Assembly (NCBI GenBank): GCA_039621445.1
Contig: CP154956.1
Span: 19,247,295 to 19,311,294 of the forward strand
From: Euglena gracilis
Lineage: Eukaryota; Euglenida; Euglenophyceae; Euglenales
Length of the DNA: 64,000 nt
Direction: 5' to 3'
Below the pieces are notes generated by a model, which made no database searches, was not told the origin of the DNA, and worked only from the letters and a program-made list of their open reading frames with translations. Of the stretch, positions 48,010 through 60,610 are shown in pieces (the first letter of the stretch is position 1; every line of letters starts with the position of its first letter). Made by a program: the position numbers and the translations under genes.

Positions 48010-48334
48010 TATGGGTTGGGGGGTCCAGGGGTCCCCTTGACTGGAAATATTTTTCCTCCGGCGCTATGCGCCAAGGTGGACAGGTTTTTAATGGGGTTTT
48101 TGGCTGATTTTGTTCCAAAAAACCCCCCCGAATCTGACCAAAAATGGGCAGTTTTGGAGGTGCAGAAAATTTTTCAGCACTTAGCGCCGGTCACTGGAAA
48201 AAAAATTCCACTAGTTAGCCTGCTGGCAGACCCCTCCGGGGGCGGGTCCACTAGGATTTCCACTGATCAAAGTTGGACTAGCTGCAGCCCAGCCCCCCCC
48301 GGGGGGGGGGGTTCGAACCCTTAAGCAGAGCCTG
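48010..48334. mobile_element. hAT-like miniature element of the CTAGCTAG type, left-truncated copy
   Basis: The interior matches 63600-63954 in the same orientation: TGACTGGAAATATTTTTCCTCC, a CGGCGC-type hairpin, TTTTTGGCTGATTTTGTTCC, TTGGACTAGCTGCAG. The right end is CCTTAAGCAGAGCCTG. No matching left TIR. Confidence 0.7.
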
Positions 48335-50150
48335 CTCTGGACACCTCCACGCACACAGACAAAAAAGGCCAGAGGTGAAAAACAGCGCCAGGTCCAGCAG
48401 CTCCAACCCACCCGCTCTTGAAACCCCACCCACCCCCCAGGGGTGGGGCCACACAGGCGTTCAGTGAATGCATGGTCCGGACCCCCCCCTTCCCCTCCCC
48501 CTTGTACCAAACCAACGCTCGCTTAATACCCTGTCCCTCCCTCCCATCGACCGTTTGATTTATTTCCCAGTCCCCAAAGGGCAGCTGGGTGGTAACGGGT
48601 TTTTGGCTTCCAGAATTGGACAAATGAGCAAAAACTGGGCAAACGATGGATCAGAAAAGGATTTGTCCGGGGCAAAGTTTGGTCGAAAATTGGATTTTTT
48701 GGACGATCGGTAGTTTTGGGGGAACTTCAGGTTCGATTTTTCGGTACCCGGTTCGACACCTAGTTGGGGCCAGTTCTAGCTTCTTCATTCAGTGCCAATA
48801 AGTTCTTATTGGGGGGGGGGAGGTTAGCCAACAGCCTTGACAACAAATGCAGGGCGTTAATTAGTGACCTTGGGGCGGGGGGTTTAGCTCAGAGGCTGGA
48901 AAATTTGGGCTGGCTGGAGGGGGGAATAAGGTCAGGGCAGCTTTAAGTTAAAAAAAAAAAATCCTGTTCCACCACATTCAATGAAAAATACTAAGGGGGG
49001 GAAATGGCCGAAAAATCGGTATACTCTGGCAAAACCGGGTCGACAAGGGAGGGAAATTAATATCTGGCACCCTTGGTGCTTTGAGCCTGGCCCATCCACC
49101 CAAAACGTCAAAAAATAAGCTTTCTTCTCAAGCCCAAGAAGGGCTTAAGTGGGCGGTCCTTAAGTGGGCAGTCCTTGATGAGGAAAAAATCCCGTCCCGT
49201 ATGGACGGCCCTGTTTCAGGCAAATGAAGGTTCCTCCGCTGTAAAAAAAAATTCCCTGTGGAATAGCTTGACGTAAGGTTCTTGGGTCTGTAGCTTTCTT
49301 CCAGCTCCGATGAAAGTTCGCAGAATGTGCTTCATTTAGGAGGGGTTACCTGGGCCTCTGGCTTGGGACCCCCTGGGGGGGGTCCCAAGCCCCGGGGGGG
49401 GGGGGGGGCAAGAAGCCTTAGTGCAACTAAGGGGGGGGGTCTTCTGAGTTGAGAATGAGCCCGAGTGACACTCACAGGGGCATTACCGGAATGCTCCGCA
49501 AACAACACAACATACAACACAACAATGACCGACCAACCCAGACACTCACACATACAGACACACACACACACACACACACACAACACACACACACACAACT
49601 CTGTGACTTTTTTTGAAATCTAGAATACTGGACTTTTTAAAATCAGAAGTCCAGATATTGTAAGAAACCTGGCAAGGAAGGTTCAAAGGCCAACAGGCAA
49701 GGTAGCCAAGCAAGACAGAGAGAAACTGTCACTGGTGGTGCTTATGCACGAAGCAGAAAACCTTTGGGTTTTGCGATGGGCGAAGTGGGGTAGATTGAGG
49801 CCAGGCCATTTTTTATCGGCTGATGGGGGGCACTTGACTGCAGCATTGCGAGTACACTTTTGGCAACTGGGCCAGTCAGCTAAGCATTCCTTGGAGATTT
49901 CTTGGGAACAGCGTCATTTTTGACCCTGAGAACATTGACACCATTATTTTTTTGGTGAGAACAATTTCATCGACGTGAATAGTTCATCAAAATGAGGTTT
50001 CATCAACTTGTTATGAACTAGACCGGGAGGCCCTCAGGAGGTCCCGCAAACACCCGGGGCACAATTTCAAAAACAGCCTGAAGGTTCGAACTGAGGCAGT
50101 TCGCAAAGAGCAGTCTGGCCGCCATTCCTGGCACAGGGCTGGGGCTCCGC
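48335..50150. other. Spacer with repeat pieces, no gene
   Basis: 48950-49210 is a copy of the CCACATTCAATG family followed by GGGCGGTCCTTAAG; 49355-49430 are C/G runs; 49552-49600 is a (CA)n run. No coding frame. Confidence 0.45.
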
Positions 50151-50153
50151 GGC

Positions 50154-53100
50154 TCACCCCGAGGTGCAGGCGCTGGTCCCACCGTCAACGACGATGTCCG
50201 CCTCAGCGTCCCGCGGCAGCACCGCTGGGATGGGGGTCGGTCCGTCTGACCCGGCGGATCAAACAGCCGGGGAGAGGGAAAGTAAATAGGAATGGTGGGA
50301 CCCGGTTGCAGGTCCCCCAAAGTGTCCCCTCCCCCAAAGTGGCCGTTTTGGGGTCCCGTGGTGCTTGGAGGGTGGCCACTTTTAGGGGGGGGGGGTGAGG
50401 GTACCCCCAAAAATGACCATTTGTAGGCCTCAAAAAAGTCGTGATTACTTTCGCGAAAATTTCCCCCTCACAACCCCCCCCCCCCCGCATCCCGAACCAC
50501 CCCCTAAGAATGAGTTCCGTCATGTGAGGAATTGAACCAAAAGCATCTCTGACAACCAAAGTAGTCCCCCGGCTGTATATTTGGAAATTTGGGCAGGATT
50601 TAAAGACCCTCGGGGGGGGGGGGGGAGTTAAAGACCGCCAACGTCTCTATGGCCCACCCAAAAAAAAGTTTGATCCCCCCAAAATGCAAAGCCCCCTGTA
50701 ATGCAGTCAAATGCCTATTTTATGCCAAATTTTCATTGCGTACCTCCTATTTTCCCCAAAATGTGCAATTACATTCCAAGATAAAGCATTTCTGGTGGGG
50801 AAAAAACTTTTGGGCATCCGCCCAAAATTTTCTGCTTTTTCCTGAATGGCACCATCGTCTGGTATATATGAAGGGGGGCTTTGTATTTGGGCAGCAAAAC
50901 CAAACCCCGGGGGGGGGGGGGTTAAAAGCAGGTAGGACCCAAGGGTGGTCGTTCAACGGGCAGTGTGACAAAGGGGGAGGTAAATCGGTATATGTGCCGC
51001 GGAGAAGAAGAAAATGCACCAACGCACGATTAAAATCCCAACACTCAATCACAGTTGCCATTTTTTTTCTGGGAAAAACATCCTTTGAACTCACCCAGAA
51101 GCTGAAAGGAGGTGCGATCCTGCAGGTCGGGGTGAATGGGAATCCTGGAGACCTGATGGGTGGTGGGTGGGTCGATTTCCCTCAACCCCCATGCGGTCCC
51201 CCTACAGTAAGCCGTGTCTCTGAGATGAGGCAACCGCATCTGAAGCTGTACGCTATTCTCTGCCAATTCAGCCTTTGGTGGGCTGTCCCAAATTAGTTAC
51301 ACCTCGTTGGGGTAAACATACCCCAGGAATAGAAGCCCCCGCTTCAATTCCTAGATACCCTGCAGGGTGTCTGCCTAGACACCCTGCAGTTTGCAGTTTG
51401 TTGCAGTTTGGCGCATTGCCGGGCAGCCCCACCAGACCGCCATTTAGTGCGTATCACACCACATTTATGAAGCATTGATTCTGTTTTGGTGATGCATGCA
51501 GTGCATTGATTTTTAGGCTGTGATACGCGTGATACATAAAAAATATTGGTAGGTGTGAGCCCCCCCCCAAGGCAGCCAGGCTGCTCCGGGACCTGGCCGG
51601 ACCCGTTGATGTACCTCGCTTCCCGGCTCGCCAGAAAGACCACCGCGTGGGCCACGTCCAGGGGCTCCCCCTGCCGGCCGGAGGGGCAGCCGCGGGCCTC
51701 GGCCGGCCGGCCAAAGGCCCCCGGAACGCTGCCCGGCGCTTCGTCTAGTCCGCGCGATGTGGCTGTGCTGCCACTGATGCTCATGGTGGCACTGTTCAAT
51801 ACACCAGGGGGGATATGCTAGCATGGAAAAAAAAATGTGCAAAAATGCATGAAAACGTGGCAAAAATGTGTGTGCAAAGTCAGAGAGAGAAAAAGCGCAA
51901 AATAAGCACAATAAGGAAAAAAATACCCCCAAAAAGTATGCAAAAAGGAACCAGATTTACAAGCAGCAAATGGAACTATGACGAAAACGTCAGTTTCCGA
52001 AAAAAAACCGAAAATATTCAAAAAATCCAAAAATTTAATTGCAAAAATAGTCAAAAAAATGTGAAAGATTGCGTAAATCACAAAAAAAAAATGCGAAAAC
52101 CGCGAAAATGCGCGAAAATTATTTTTGGAAATTTTTGGAAATTTTGGCACATTTTGGAAAATATAAAAAAAAATTGCACAAAAATGAAAAAAAAATGTGA
52201 AATGCTTTCCCCCACCTGCATTGGAGTTTCCTTTTTGCTGTTTCAGGTGTTAAAAAAAATACAAAAAATACTTCACAGGCTGCCAACTCCAAATGGTTGG
52301 TGTAACTTCCTGTGAAAAAGGTTTGTGTATTGTTACTACAGAATCTCACCCCATTCCTCGTATCTTGGGTTGGCCTGTTGGCAGAGGAGGAAGAAGGAAT
52401 TGCGCAATTCTACAAGGGGATGCAACCAACTTTGTTGCTTAGGGGGGGGGGGTCACATTTTGAGTGATGTTATTTTGCTGGCCTCCAAAGTACCCCCCCC
52501 CGTTTTTTTTTCGCTTTCTTTCTTTGGGGCAAAAAAAAAATGCCAAATTTGTCTGTCAAGTTCCAATGATTCCCAGATTTGGGCCAGACGATAGGTTTGC
52601 TGTGCTTTGATTTTTTTTTTAGGCATCAACATTTTGGACACATAAAATGCACGAGCAAAATTCCAAAGCCAAAAATGAAGCACCCCTGAACCACACGCTG
52701 CAAAAAAGCACGTTTTATTGTTGTTGTTGTTGTTGTTGGAGGTTATTATTACTGTTGTTGGGGGCAGGATTCTTGACGGGGGGGGCTTCCAAGCCACAAC
52801 ACCTCAAACATTCCAACACTGAACCCGAAGTTTGTTTGGGGGGGGGTTGTCCCGCCGTGCAACCCGGGGCCCGGCCAATACGCGTCCCGCTTCTTCCGCA
52901 GGGCAATGGGGTCGACGCCGGCGGACAGCGCCGCGCGCGCGACAAGGGGGGAGTCGACGTAGCCGACCCGCACCACGTTGCCCCGGATGCCCTGCCGGGC
53001 GTACTCCATGCCAGGCTGCCTTTCGGCCAGAGGTTTTTTAGGACCCGAGGGTCCGGACCCACCCACCCACCCCACCACCCACCACCGGGGGGGGGGGGGG

Positions 53101-56100
53101 GGTTGGGGGACCACTTTTAGGGGGGGGGGGGGCTAATTTTGGGGTCCCAAAACATTCCCTGCTTCGCACTGAAAATAAAAGAAAACCCCGCCTCCGCCGG
53201 GGTACCCACTCGACCCAACCCCCCAAGGGGGGGGGCAACTAAGGGGGGGGCTTGGCCAGGACCCCCACCCCGGGCACAGCACGAACCGCCCGAAAGGGGG
53301 AGGGAAGAAGCACCCCCCCCCCACCTCCCTGCCTGCCCAATGCACCCCCAGAGGGGGAGGGGGGGGGGCGACCTTCCTCAGGAAGGCGAGGCCTGCCCGA
53401 TGCCCACCTGCTTCGTCAGGACCTCGCTGCCCGCCTTGCCCGCGGAGTACGACACCCGCTGTTTCCCCATGCCCAGGGCGGTTGCGGGCAGGGCGGCGGC
53501 ACAGTGCGGGGGGGCCCCCCAGGCCAGTCCCTCGTGTGCGAGCCGCACATGTGACTTGTGTGCACGTCACAAGTCACGTGTGCAGCACATGACTTGGAGC
53601 CGGTGTGGTCTGGCTGGCGCGGGGGGGGGGACAAACCCAACAAACACGACACGTACGAAAACCGCCGGCAATTCCAGTGCCAATGGCTTGTACAACTGCC
53701 CTGCTCCTCACAAAACAGTGAAAAAGATGATCTGAAACAGCAGAAAATTCGCAAAAATTGATGCTGTTGAGGCAGAGTGAAACCCAGAAGAGGATCCATT
53801 TGTGCAAAAGGAAAGGGAAAAAAGTACTGGGACCTGGACCCGGTGAATCATTTTTCGCAAATTTCTGACTTAGAAAAACTTGACCAAATAAATATTTTTT
53901 GGGGGGCAAGCAAAGTGCAGGGTTGGGTTTACCTGCCACTGAGTGCTTGGCCAGCAAGCAATGAGGGTCTCCCCTCATGAAAGGAAAGGTGGAAATGCCT
54001 GCAAAAGACAGCCCCCCTGCTCTCACACACAATGCACACGTGCGTGCACACACATTCGTTGGATTCACTTGGATTTCAGACGAGGTCACTCCCTGGGGAG
54101 GATCAACATCTCAAACAAGCACCTCAAATTTGTAATGCAACAATTCGCCGAGAAAAATGCAAAAGAGTCGCCTTTCATTTCTTTCAAGAGATTGCAAGGA
54201 TATACACTTTTCCAATGGAGACAATTGAAAAATTTCACCTCTGCTGGGGAAAATATGTATTATGCCACATTATTTCATGCAACACACTGCATGTTTTGCA
54301 CAATGATTACACTTTCCGACCCAAAAAAAAATCACCAGGAAAACACAATGTTTTGCACACTTTTGAAGCAGGAAATCAAAAAATCAACAATGAATGCCGC
54401 ACCAAAAGCAAAATGCAGTGCAAACTTGTATGTTGACACGGTTGATTTACTCAGTTGCACACACTCTCCGATCATGCAACAACCTTTGTCCCAAAATATG
54501 GAATGTGCAACTTCAACTTATCTGGCAGATGAACAATTCCCCTGTGGATCACCCAAAACTTTTTCAAACGATAAAGGTAAACTATGTAAAGCAAGAAATT
54601 TTTGCAAAAAAAATTTCATTGTGCAAAAAAAATGCAAAAAACAAAAATTAATTTTTTTAAAAATTAAATAAAAAAGAAACAAATATAAAAAATTTTCCAA
54701 GATTTTTAGGTCATACAAAAAAAATTACGCAACTTGCATGTTCCCCCTGTATAAATGTGTGTGAGGATGTGTGAGGGTATAGTGTGTGTGTGTGTGTGTG
54801 TCAGGGGTTTTTTTTTAAGACGAGGGAATCCCCCCACCCACCCACCCCCTGGGGGGGTCCTGGGGGACCCACTCAATTTTCCCCGAAAATGGCCAAAAAA
54901 TCGCGAAAAATGCTAAAAATAGCACCCTTTTCGAAAATTTTCGGCGCCTTTGGCGCTGAAAAGATATCCCACCACCCCCTGGAGGGACCCCTCCCCTGGG
55001 AGAACCCCCCTGCCTACCCTACCCCCCCCCCCAGGGGAGTCCAAGACAAATATAAAAAAAACCCTGGTGTGTGTGTGCGCATGCCATTGTCAATTTACCG
55101 CCCAGGCTCTGAGGCCCTGGGCTGGGTGGCGATGGTGCTGACGAAGATGAAGTTGCCGGTCTGCTGCTCAACCATATGCGGGACGAAATGGTGCAGCAGC
55201 AGGAACTGGGCATGGAGGTTCTTCTCGATGGACTCCGACCACTTGGAGAACGTCAGCTTGTTCATCACGGGCCGGGTAACCCAAACTTTTTCATCACTGA
55301 CCGGGTACCCCACACCTGGTGGATTTTTTTTGGCATGACAACTCAGACGGCACTTTTCCCTCGGGGGGTTCCTTCCATAACACGGTTGTTTGCAACTGTT
55401 GATGGTTGATGGTTGGGTTTGGGGGTTTTGGGTATTTGGTGCATGAAAGCCGTTGACGGTTGTCATCATACAATCACTTAGTCACTGTCCCACCCCCCCC
55501 CCCCCGGGGGGGACTGGTTTTTTCAGAGTGACTGACTGGTTTTTGGCCCAGACCCCCTCCCCCCTGGGGGGGGGGGGGTTGGCAGAAAACCACAAAAGTG
55601 ACCCGGCGCCAAAGGCGCCGGAAAATTTTTTTGGCCTTTTTTCATGCTTTGGGTCAACTTTCCTTTGGATTCCAGAGTGGCCGACCCCGGGGGGGGGGGG
55701 GGTAGTGAGTGACTGACTGACTGGCTTCCCGAACCGAAAAAAAGTGACTGACTGGTTTTTTGAAAAGTGGGGTGACCACCCCCCCCCGGGGATCGGTAAA
55801 AAATTGTATGGTTGTCATCATGTGTAAACACATACACCAACTTTTATTTATTACCATTGTTTTTACATTTACTTATTTATTTTTATTCATTGAATCATTC
55901 ATTCATTCATTTACTTATTTATTTATTTGAGAGTCAGAGAAAGACAATACTCCAGGACCGTTACACAAGTGGATTTCTGTGGGCCAACCCAAAAGGTTTG
56001 GACAGCCCGGGGTCCGTTGTACTTAGAGCAGAAAATGCCAGCGTTCACCACGGTGTCCACCCGGCCGAAGTGGCTGATGGTGGCCATCACCAGGCGCTGC

Positions 56101-58125
56101 ACGTCGTCTGGGTTGGTCGGCGCGAGGCACCCCTCCACGGTCCCCTCCCTCCGGTATGGTTGTGCCTGTGGCTGTCCGAGCCTGAGGAAAAAAGTCTCAC
56201 CGATTTTCATGTGCAAGCTCAGGGGAGGTCTCCCGCAAACCTGCTGTCAAGTCAAGAGAGGGGTGGCAAGTGTCAGATTCTGTCGGATCGGTATCCCATC
56301 AACCCAGCCGAACTCTGTGCCTTTCATCAGCCGGGTGAATGGCGTGGCGGAGTTCCAAACCCCCTCCCTCGACGTTTGGGCCGGTCTGTCACCGGGCGCC
56401 ATTGCAGAGTTTGTTTTAATTTGATCAAAAGGGAAAAATTTTCCTTGAGTTTTAACTTTGGCCATCAAAAAAAATTGGTTTTTTTTAATGCTAGTAATTT
56501 GATTCTGCTCCAAAATGTTGATTTTTTAACAAAAAAATAAAAGGACCTAACTTCTGGCCCGAACCTAGGAATCATTAGAACTTGATAGAAAAATGTGGCA
56601 AAGCGAAAGAAAACGGGAGGGGACATTGGAGGTCAGCAAAAAAACCTCACACGAAACGTGGATCCCCCCCCCTGAGCAACGAAGTTGGTTTCACACATGA
56701 AATGCGTGAGCAAAATGCATGAGAAAACTTTTTTAAAAAGGACAGCTGTGAGGCACGAAGTGTCCCACACATTCCAGCAAATATGATGGCGGGCTGGGGC
56801 GGCGTGGGGGGGGGGGGGCCTGGGCATGTCCCCCGGGACGGGGAGGCACCGCCCGCCCTCCGCCTCGATGACCCGCCGCAGCGCCTCCAGCTTCTCCGCG
56901 GTGCGGGAGACGCACACCACCTGCGCCCCCTGCCGGGCCATCTCCACGGCGGTCGTGGTCGGCCCCAGGGCGGGGGCGGGCAGTCCGGAGATTCACTTCC
57001 TGATCCGGCAGGGGGGGGCACTTTTTCCCGGGCCCAAAACCACCCCGCTTTTTTTTTTGAAACCCCTCTGGGGGGGTCTTTGCTGCCCCACCACACCTCT
57101 CCCAGCCATTCCACCCAGCTTCCTCGGTGCTCCCCACGACCCCCTCTCCCCATTCTGGAGCTGGGCTATAGCGATGATCGCCGAACGGTGGCAGGCTCGG
57201 CGGAGGACCTTGATCACGTTTTGGTTGTCATGTCCCACGTGTGCTGTGCCGTAGGCACCCACCCAGATCATCCAAAATCGGCCCTGGAAATTTTTTTTCT
57301 GGCCTGGCCTTCAGCCGGGCGACATACTGACCGATGGTGCACCCGGGGGGGGGGGAGCAGCGGGCCCCAACTGTACAGTCACTTAGCGACCCCCCCCCCG
57401 GGGAGCAGCGAAAACCACCCAAAATCGGCAGAAACCCTGAAAAAATTTCGGGCCATGCTCCAGGCAGTTTGGGCCGACCTGGGCCCCAAACCCACCCACC
57501 CACCCACCCATCCCTCCGAGGCTGGGGTCACACAGGTGTCAAGTGAAATCTGTGGGTTGGACCCCAGGGTCGTAGCAACCCCCCTAACAAAAGCGCGGTG
57601 CCGCTGCAAGCGCAGGCGATTCGCGCCGTCTAAGGCAGGGTCCAAATAAAAGTGCACCCCCCCCCGCCAGAGCGCACCCCCATTTTGATGGGAATTCTGA
57701 AGGAGATCAACAAAAATCATGCAGCTGGGTCCAAATAGAAGGACAACCCCCCGCTGCCGGAGGTGGCAGTCCGCCACAAGCGCACCCGTGCCTGTCCAAT
57801 GGTGCCTGACCCCCCCCCTGGAAGTTGGATTCAGCCAAAATTGGCAACGACGTGGCGGTGGCTTTGCAAACCAGTGGATGGAGAGGGGAGGGGGCGGAGA
57901 TCGCAATTCGGGTTACAGGGGGGGGAGAGCCGCCACCGTCAGCTAAAAGGCAGAAGACGACCCAACCCCGAACAGCTCTCGGCGCTTGGACGCCCCACAC
58001 ACCTCCGATTCCGCTGCCCGCCAACATGGACCGCACCCCCCCCCCCTGGCCCCGATGCCCCAGCCCTCCTCGGGGGCGTTGCCGGTGCCGCACACCACGG
58101 CCACCTGCCCCTCCAGGCGGCGGGG
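50154..58125 (-). CDS. Short-chain dehydrogenase/reductase (SDR), eight exons
   Basis: Exons in transcript order: 58125-58037, about 56966-56840, 56132-56023, 55296-55099, 53458-53408, 53015-52882, 51728-51593, 50201-50154 (TGA). Classical SDR features appear in order: LEGQVAVVCGTGNA...GWGIG (cofactor-binding Gly motif), AVEMARQGAQVVCVSRTAEK, DVQRLV..ISHFGRVDTVVNAG, HMVEQQTGNFIFVST (catalytic Ser region), SYSAGKAG with the Tyr-x-x-x-Lys pair, MEYARQGIRGNVVRVGYVDS, GEPLDVAHAVVFLAS, RYINGSGQ, and a C-terminal VVDGGTSA. The enzyme is a cytosolic or organellar NAD(P)(H)-dependent oxidoreductase; the substrate is unknown. Two joins are imperfect: exon 2 has no clear AG acceptor, and the exon 4 to exon 5 phases differ by one, suggesting a missed micro-exon or an indel. 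The N-terminal start is not found. Confidence 0.82.
50570..51590. other. Large last intron of the SDR gene
   Basis: C/G-run repeats at 50610 and 50908. The rest is unremarkable and no minus- or plus-strand exon is supported. Confidence 0.4.
51825..52320. other. A-rich intron segment
   Basis: Purine-rich on the plus strand with many AAAAATG and GCGAAAA units. The open Lys/Phe-rich frames follow the composition only. Confidence 0.6.
53900..54720. other. AT-rich island inside an SDR intron with a 242-codon plus-strand ORF
   Basis: Base composition and the lack of C/G runs differ sharply from the flanks. A plus frame stays open from 53943 to 54671 and is rich in Cys, His, Lys and Asn (TLFHATHCMFCTMITLSD, LYVDTVDLLSCTHSP). 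No domain recognised. It may be chance or a foreign insertion. Confidence 0.35.
54802..55066. mobile_element. hAT-like miniature element, copy 6, in an SDR intron
   Basis: Ends CAGGGGTTTTTTTTTAAG and TATAAAAAAAACCCTG are inverted. Flanked by GTGTGTGT at 54794-54801 and 55067-55074; because the site lies in a GT run, the duplication is less certain than others. The core has GAAAATGGCCAAAAAATCGCG and CGGCGCCTTTGGCGCTG, matching 59341-59649. Confidence 0.75.
55468..55809. mobile_element. Miniature element with 10-bp target duplication (Mutator-like)
   Basis: Ends ATACAATCACTTAGTCAC and GATCGGTAAAAAATTGTAT are imperfect inverted repeats. A 10-bp direct duplication GGTTGTCATC sits at 55458-55467 and 55810-55819. 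The core has AAAGTGACCCGGCGCCAAAG and TTTCCTTTGGATTCCAGAGTGG. A 9-10 bp duplication is characteristic of Mutator-like elements; assignment is inferred. Confidence 0.75.
57270..58036. repeat. SDR first-intron repeats
   Basis: About 57366 begins with TACAGTCACTTAGCGACC, an end of the ATTGTAT family. 57590-57830 has GCGCACCCC and GGTCCAAATAAAAG(C/T)GCAC units also found at 21440-21550 and 59680-59840. Confidence 0.5.
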
Positions 58126-58753
58126 CTGCAGGAACGCGTGCCACGCCGGCAGGACTGTCCGGAACGAGGGGGAGTCAAGCCCTTCCACCCACAGCCGTGC
58201 CCAGCCCCCCCCCCCCCCGGAGAGCCACCCTTTCCTGTGTCACCTGTCACCTGACCTGTGTCGCCTGACAAGTTGGCTGGCAACACCTGGATGCCAACTT
58301 TTCGGGGACCCTAAGGCAGACTTTCCTGTTTGACAAGTCTGGCAGAATGGACCCCAGGTGGCGGCTGCGGGGGGGGGGGGGGCACGTGTGCAAAAAGCGC
58401 CGGAATTCTTTTTTGAAAAAAAGCCCAACTTTTTGGGGGGTTCCCGGGGGTCCTGGACCCCCCAGTTGGGAGGGGGAGGGGGGGGGGGGGGGCCTGGGCT
58501 CACTCAATACCTGGGGAGTGGTCGGGACTCCCGGTCAGCCCTGGGCACGGGAAACGGGGTGGCCTCCGGGATGGGACGGCGGGGTGCGGGCGGCACACTG
58601 TAGGAGTGGCGCAGGCCCAGGAAGGCCGGGGGCAGGGGCCCATGCACCCCCCGTGGCAACCCCGCGCCCCGCCACGGCACCGTTAGAAAGAACATAGAAA
58701 AATGCCTTCGGCGCCGGAGGAATGCGTTTGGCTCAACATCGGCTGTCCCGGAC

Positions 58754-59047
58754 CGGGCTGTTTTTTCCCAACCCCGGGGGGGGGGGGGGTCCGGAGTGCC
58801 TTGGGGGTGCCTCCCCCAGGCAGGCACTACCCTCCCCGGGGTTGGATTTCGGCCTACGCCCAGGCACATTCCTTTGAAAATAGGCCATTTTTGGCTCCCC
58901 GGCGCCTTTGGCGCCGGGTTCTGTGCTAGGGCACTTTTGGCCGTGTGCCCTCCCCCCCCCCGGGTGGGTCGGATCAGGAGAGCCTTGGAGTGCCTGCCCA
59001 GACAGGCACCCCGAAGTGGGGTCGGCACCCGACTGCAATATAGCCTG
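58754..59047. mobile_element. hAT-like miniature element, GGCACTCC/CAGGCACA type, copy B
   Basis: Left end CGGGCTGTTTTTTCCCAACC, right end AATATAGCCTG. Flanks TCCCGGAC and CCCCGGAA match at 6 of 8. The interior has TTCGGCCTACGCCCAGGCAC, AAATAGGCCATTTTTGG, a CGGCGCCTTTGGCGCCG hairpin and CACTTTTGGCCGTGTGCCCT. Confidence 0.7.
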
Positions 59048-59340
59048 CCCCGGAAATATGTGTGTCCTGGGTGGGGGTCAGACCCCTCCACCTGGGACAT
59101 GGGGCGAGTCTACCCCCCACCCACCATGGCACCCCGAACGCACTGAAAGAAAATTCTGACAAAAAGCAATCGGCTCCCCGAGAAACACGGGAAGGCCTGG
59201 GGGGTGGGTCGGACCCCCCTGCCACCAGGATGGGGGTGGGGAGAGGTGGTCGACCCCCCCCACCCACCACCCATACAATCGCAGGGATTCCCGTACAGCC
59301 CTGGTCGGACTCCCCCACCCACCACTCAGACAGTTCGGGT

Positions 59341-59649
59341 CAGGGGTTTTTTTAAGCCCGGGGGGGGGGGGGAGGGGGGGTCCCCCCACCCACCCACCCC
59401 CTGGGGGGGGGGGGGCCGGGGGGGGGGGGGGGAGGGGGCCCCGGGGGGGGGACCCACGAAAAAATGGCCAAAAAATCGCGAAAAGTGCTAAAAATAGAAT
59501 TTTTTCGGCGCCTGCGGCGCCGAAAAGTATATCCCACCCCCCTCCGGGGGGGACCCCCCCGGGGGGGGGGGGGGGGGGGTCCGGGGGGCCCCCCCCCCCC
59601 TACCCCCCCCCCCCCCCCCCCCCGGGGTCCAAACTTAAAAAAATCCCTG
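59341..59649. mobile_element. hAT-like miniature element, copy 7
   Basis: Ends CAGGGGTTTTTTTAAG and CTTAAAAAAATCCCTG with a perfect 8-bp duplication GTTCGGGT (59333-59340 and 59650-59657). It carries six long G- or C-runs and the CGGCGCCTGCGGCGCCG hairpin. It is the same subfamily as 54802-55066 and 16687-16918. Confidence 0.88.
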
Positions 59650-60295
59650 GTTCGGGTCCCCCAACCCCCCCTAAAAGAAGCGCGGGACTGCTACAAGCGC
59701 AGGGTCCAAATAAAAACGCACGCTGGCCAGAGGCAGCTGTCCGCTGCAAGCTCATCCCCCATTTTGATGGTAATTCTAAAGGAAATCAATGAAAATCAAA
59801 CTAAAATCACACCGGCAGGGCTCAAACAAAAGCGCACCCCGGCCGCCGGAGGCGCCATATTTGGGCCGGGGTTCAACATTTTGGTCGGAATTGGTCGGGG
59901 ATTTCATCGACCCGAACGTTGACGTTTTCTCTTGCTTCCTTGTTTATCACCATAGGACCATTTCTTGAGGGGCAACCTTGTTAAGAGACTGCCCAAAGCA
60001 AGTGAAGAAGTCTCTCCATTTCGGTCTCTACTCCAGCACCGAACCCCAGGGCGGTCCTTAAACAAAAAAAACTCTGCTGTCCCAGCACATTCAATGAAAA
60101 AACCACACAAAAAAATAGCAGAAAAATGCCCTAAAAATAGCCCTAAAAAATGCCCTAAAAATAGCCATATTTTTTGGCAAAAAAAAACGGGTTGACTTCG
60201 GGGAAATAGCAATTTTGGCATTATTGGACCAACGACCATCCACGTAAAACACCAAAAAAAAAAGTGTTTTTCGACCTTTTTGTTTTCGTCCCCAG

Positions 60296-60458
60296 TCCAG
60301 CTCTTAGGCCTAACGTACACAATTTATGGGGCTGGTTGGGGGAAGCGCATACTGCCTGAGATTTTCGAAGCCTTGCGATTGGATTTCGCATTGGAAATAT
60401 TGATTGAAATATTTGTTGAATTTGGGTTGCAATTTGGACATGCTGCTGTCTCGCCAGG
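60296..60458 (+). other. Exon-like open segment inside the element at 60049
   Basis: Bounded by CCCCAG and a GTGAGA donor. It reads LLGLTYTIYGAGWGKRILPE, then a Leu/Ile/Glu/Phe-rich amphipathic helix (RLDFALEILIEIFVEFGLQF). It may be a host exon or part of the element. Unrecognised. Confidence 0.35.
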
Positions 60459-60610
60459 GTGAGACAGCAGAGGGGTTCCCCAGAGGGGGAAGTGTGTGCT
60501 TTCGAGCCCATGTCGGGAAAGGGGAAAAAAATGCCTGACTCCTGCATCCCAGCCCTGGAGGTCGGAAGTGTCCAGGCAAGAAAGGCCCCCCTTAACACAG
60601 GGCAAATAGC

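Noticed and set aside
48870-48935. tRNA-like string GGTTTAGCTCAGAGGCTGG
   Set aside because: Only a D-arm-like piece; no T-arm GGTTCGA, no anticodon stem and no pairing acceptor ends at proper spacing.
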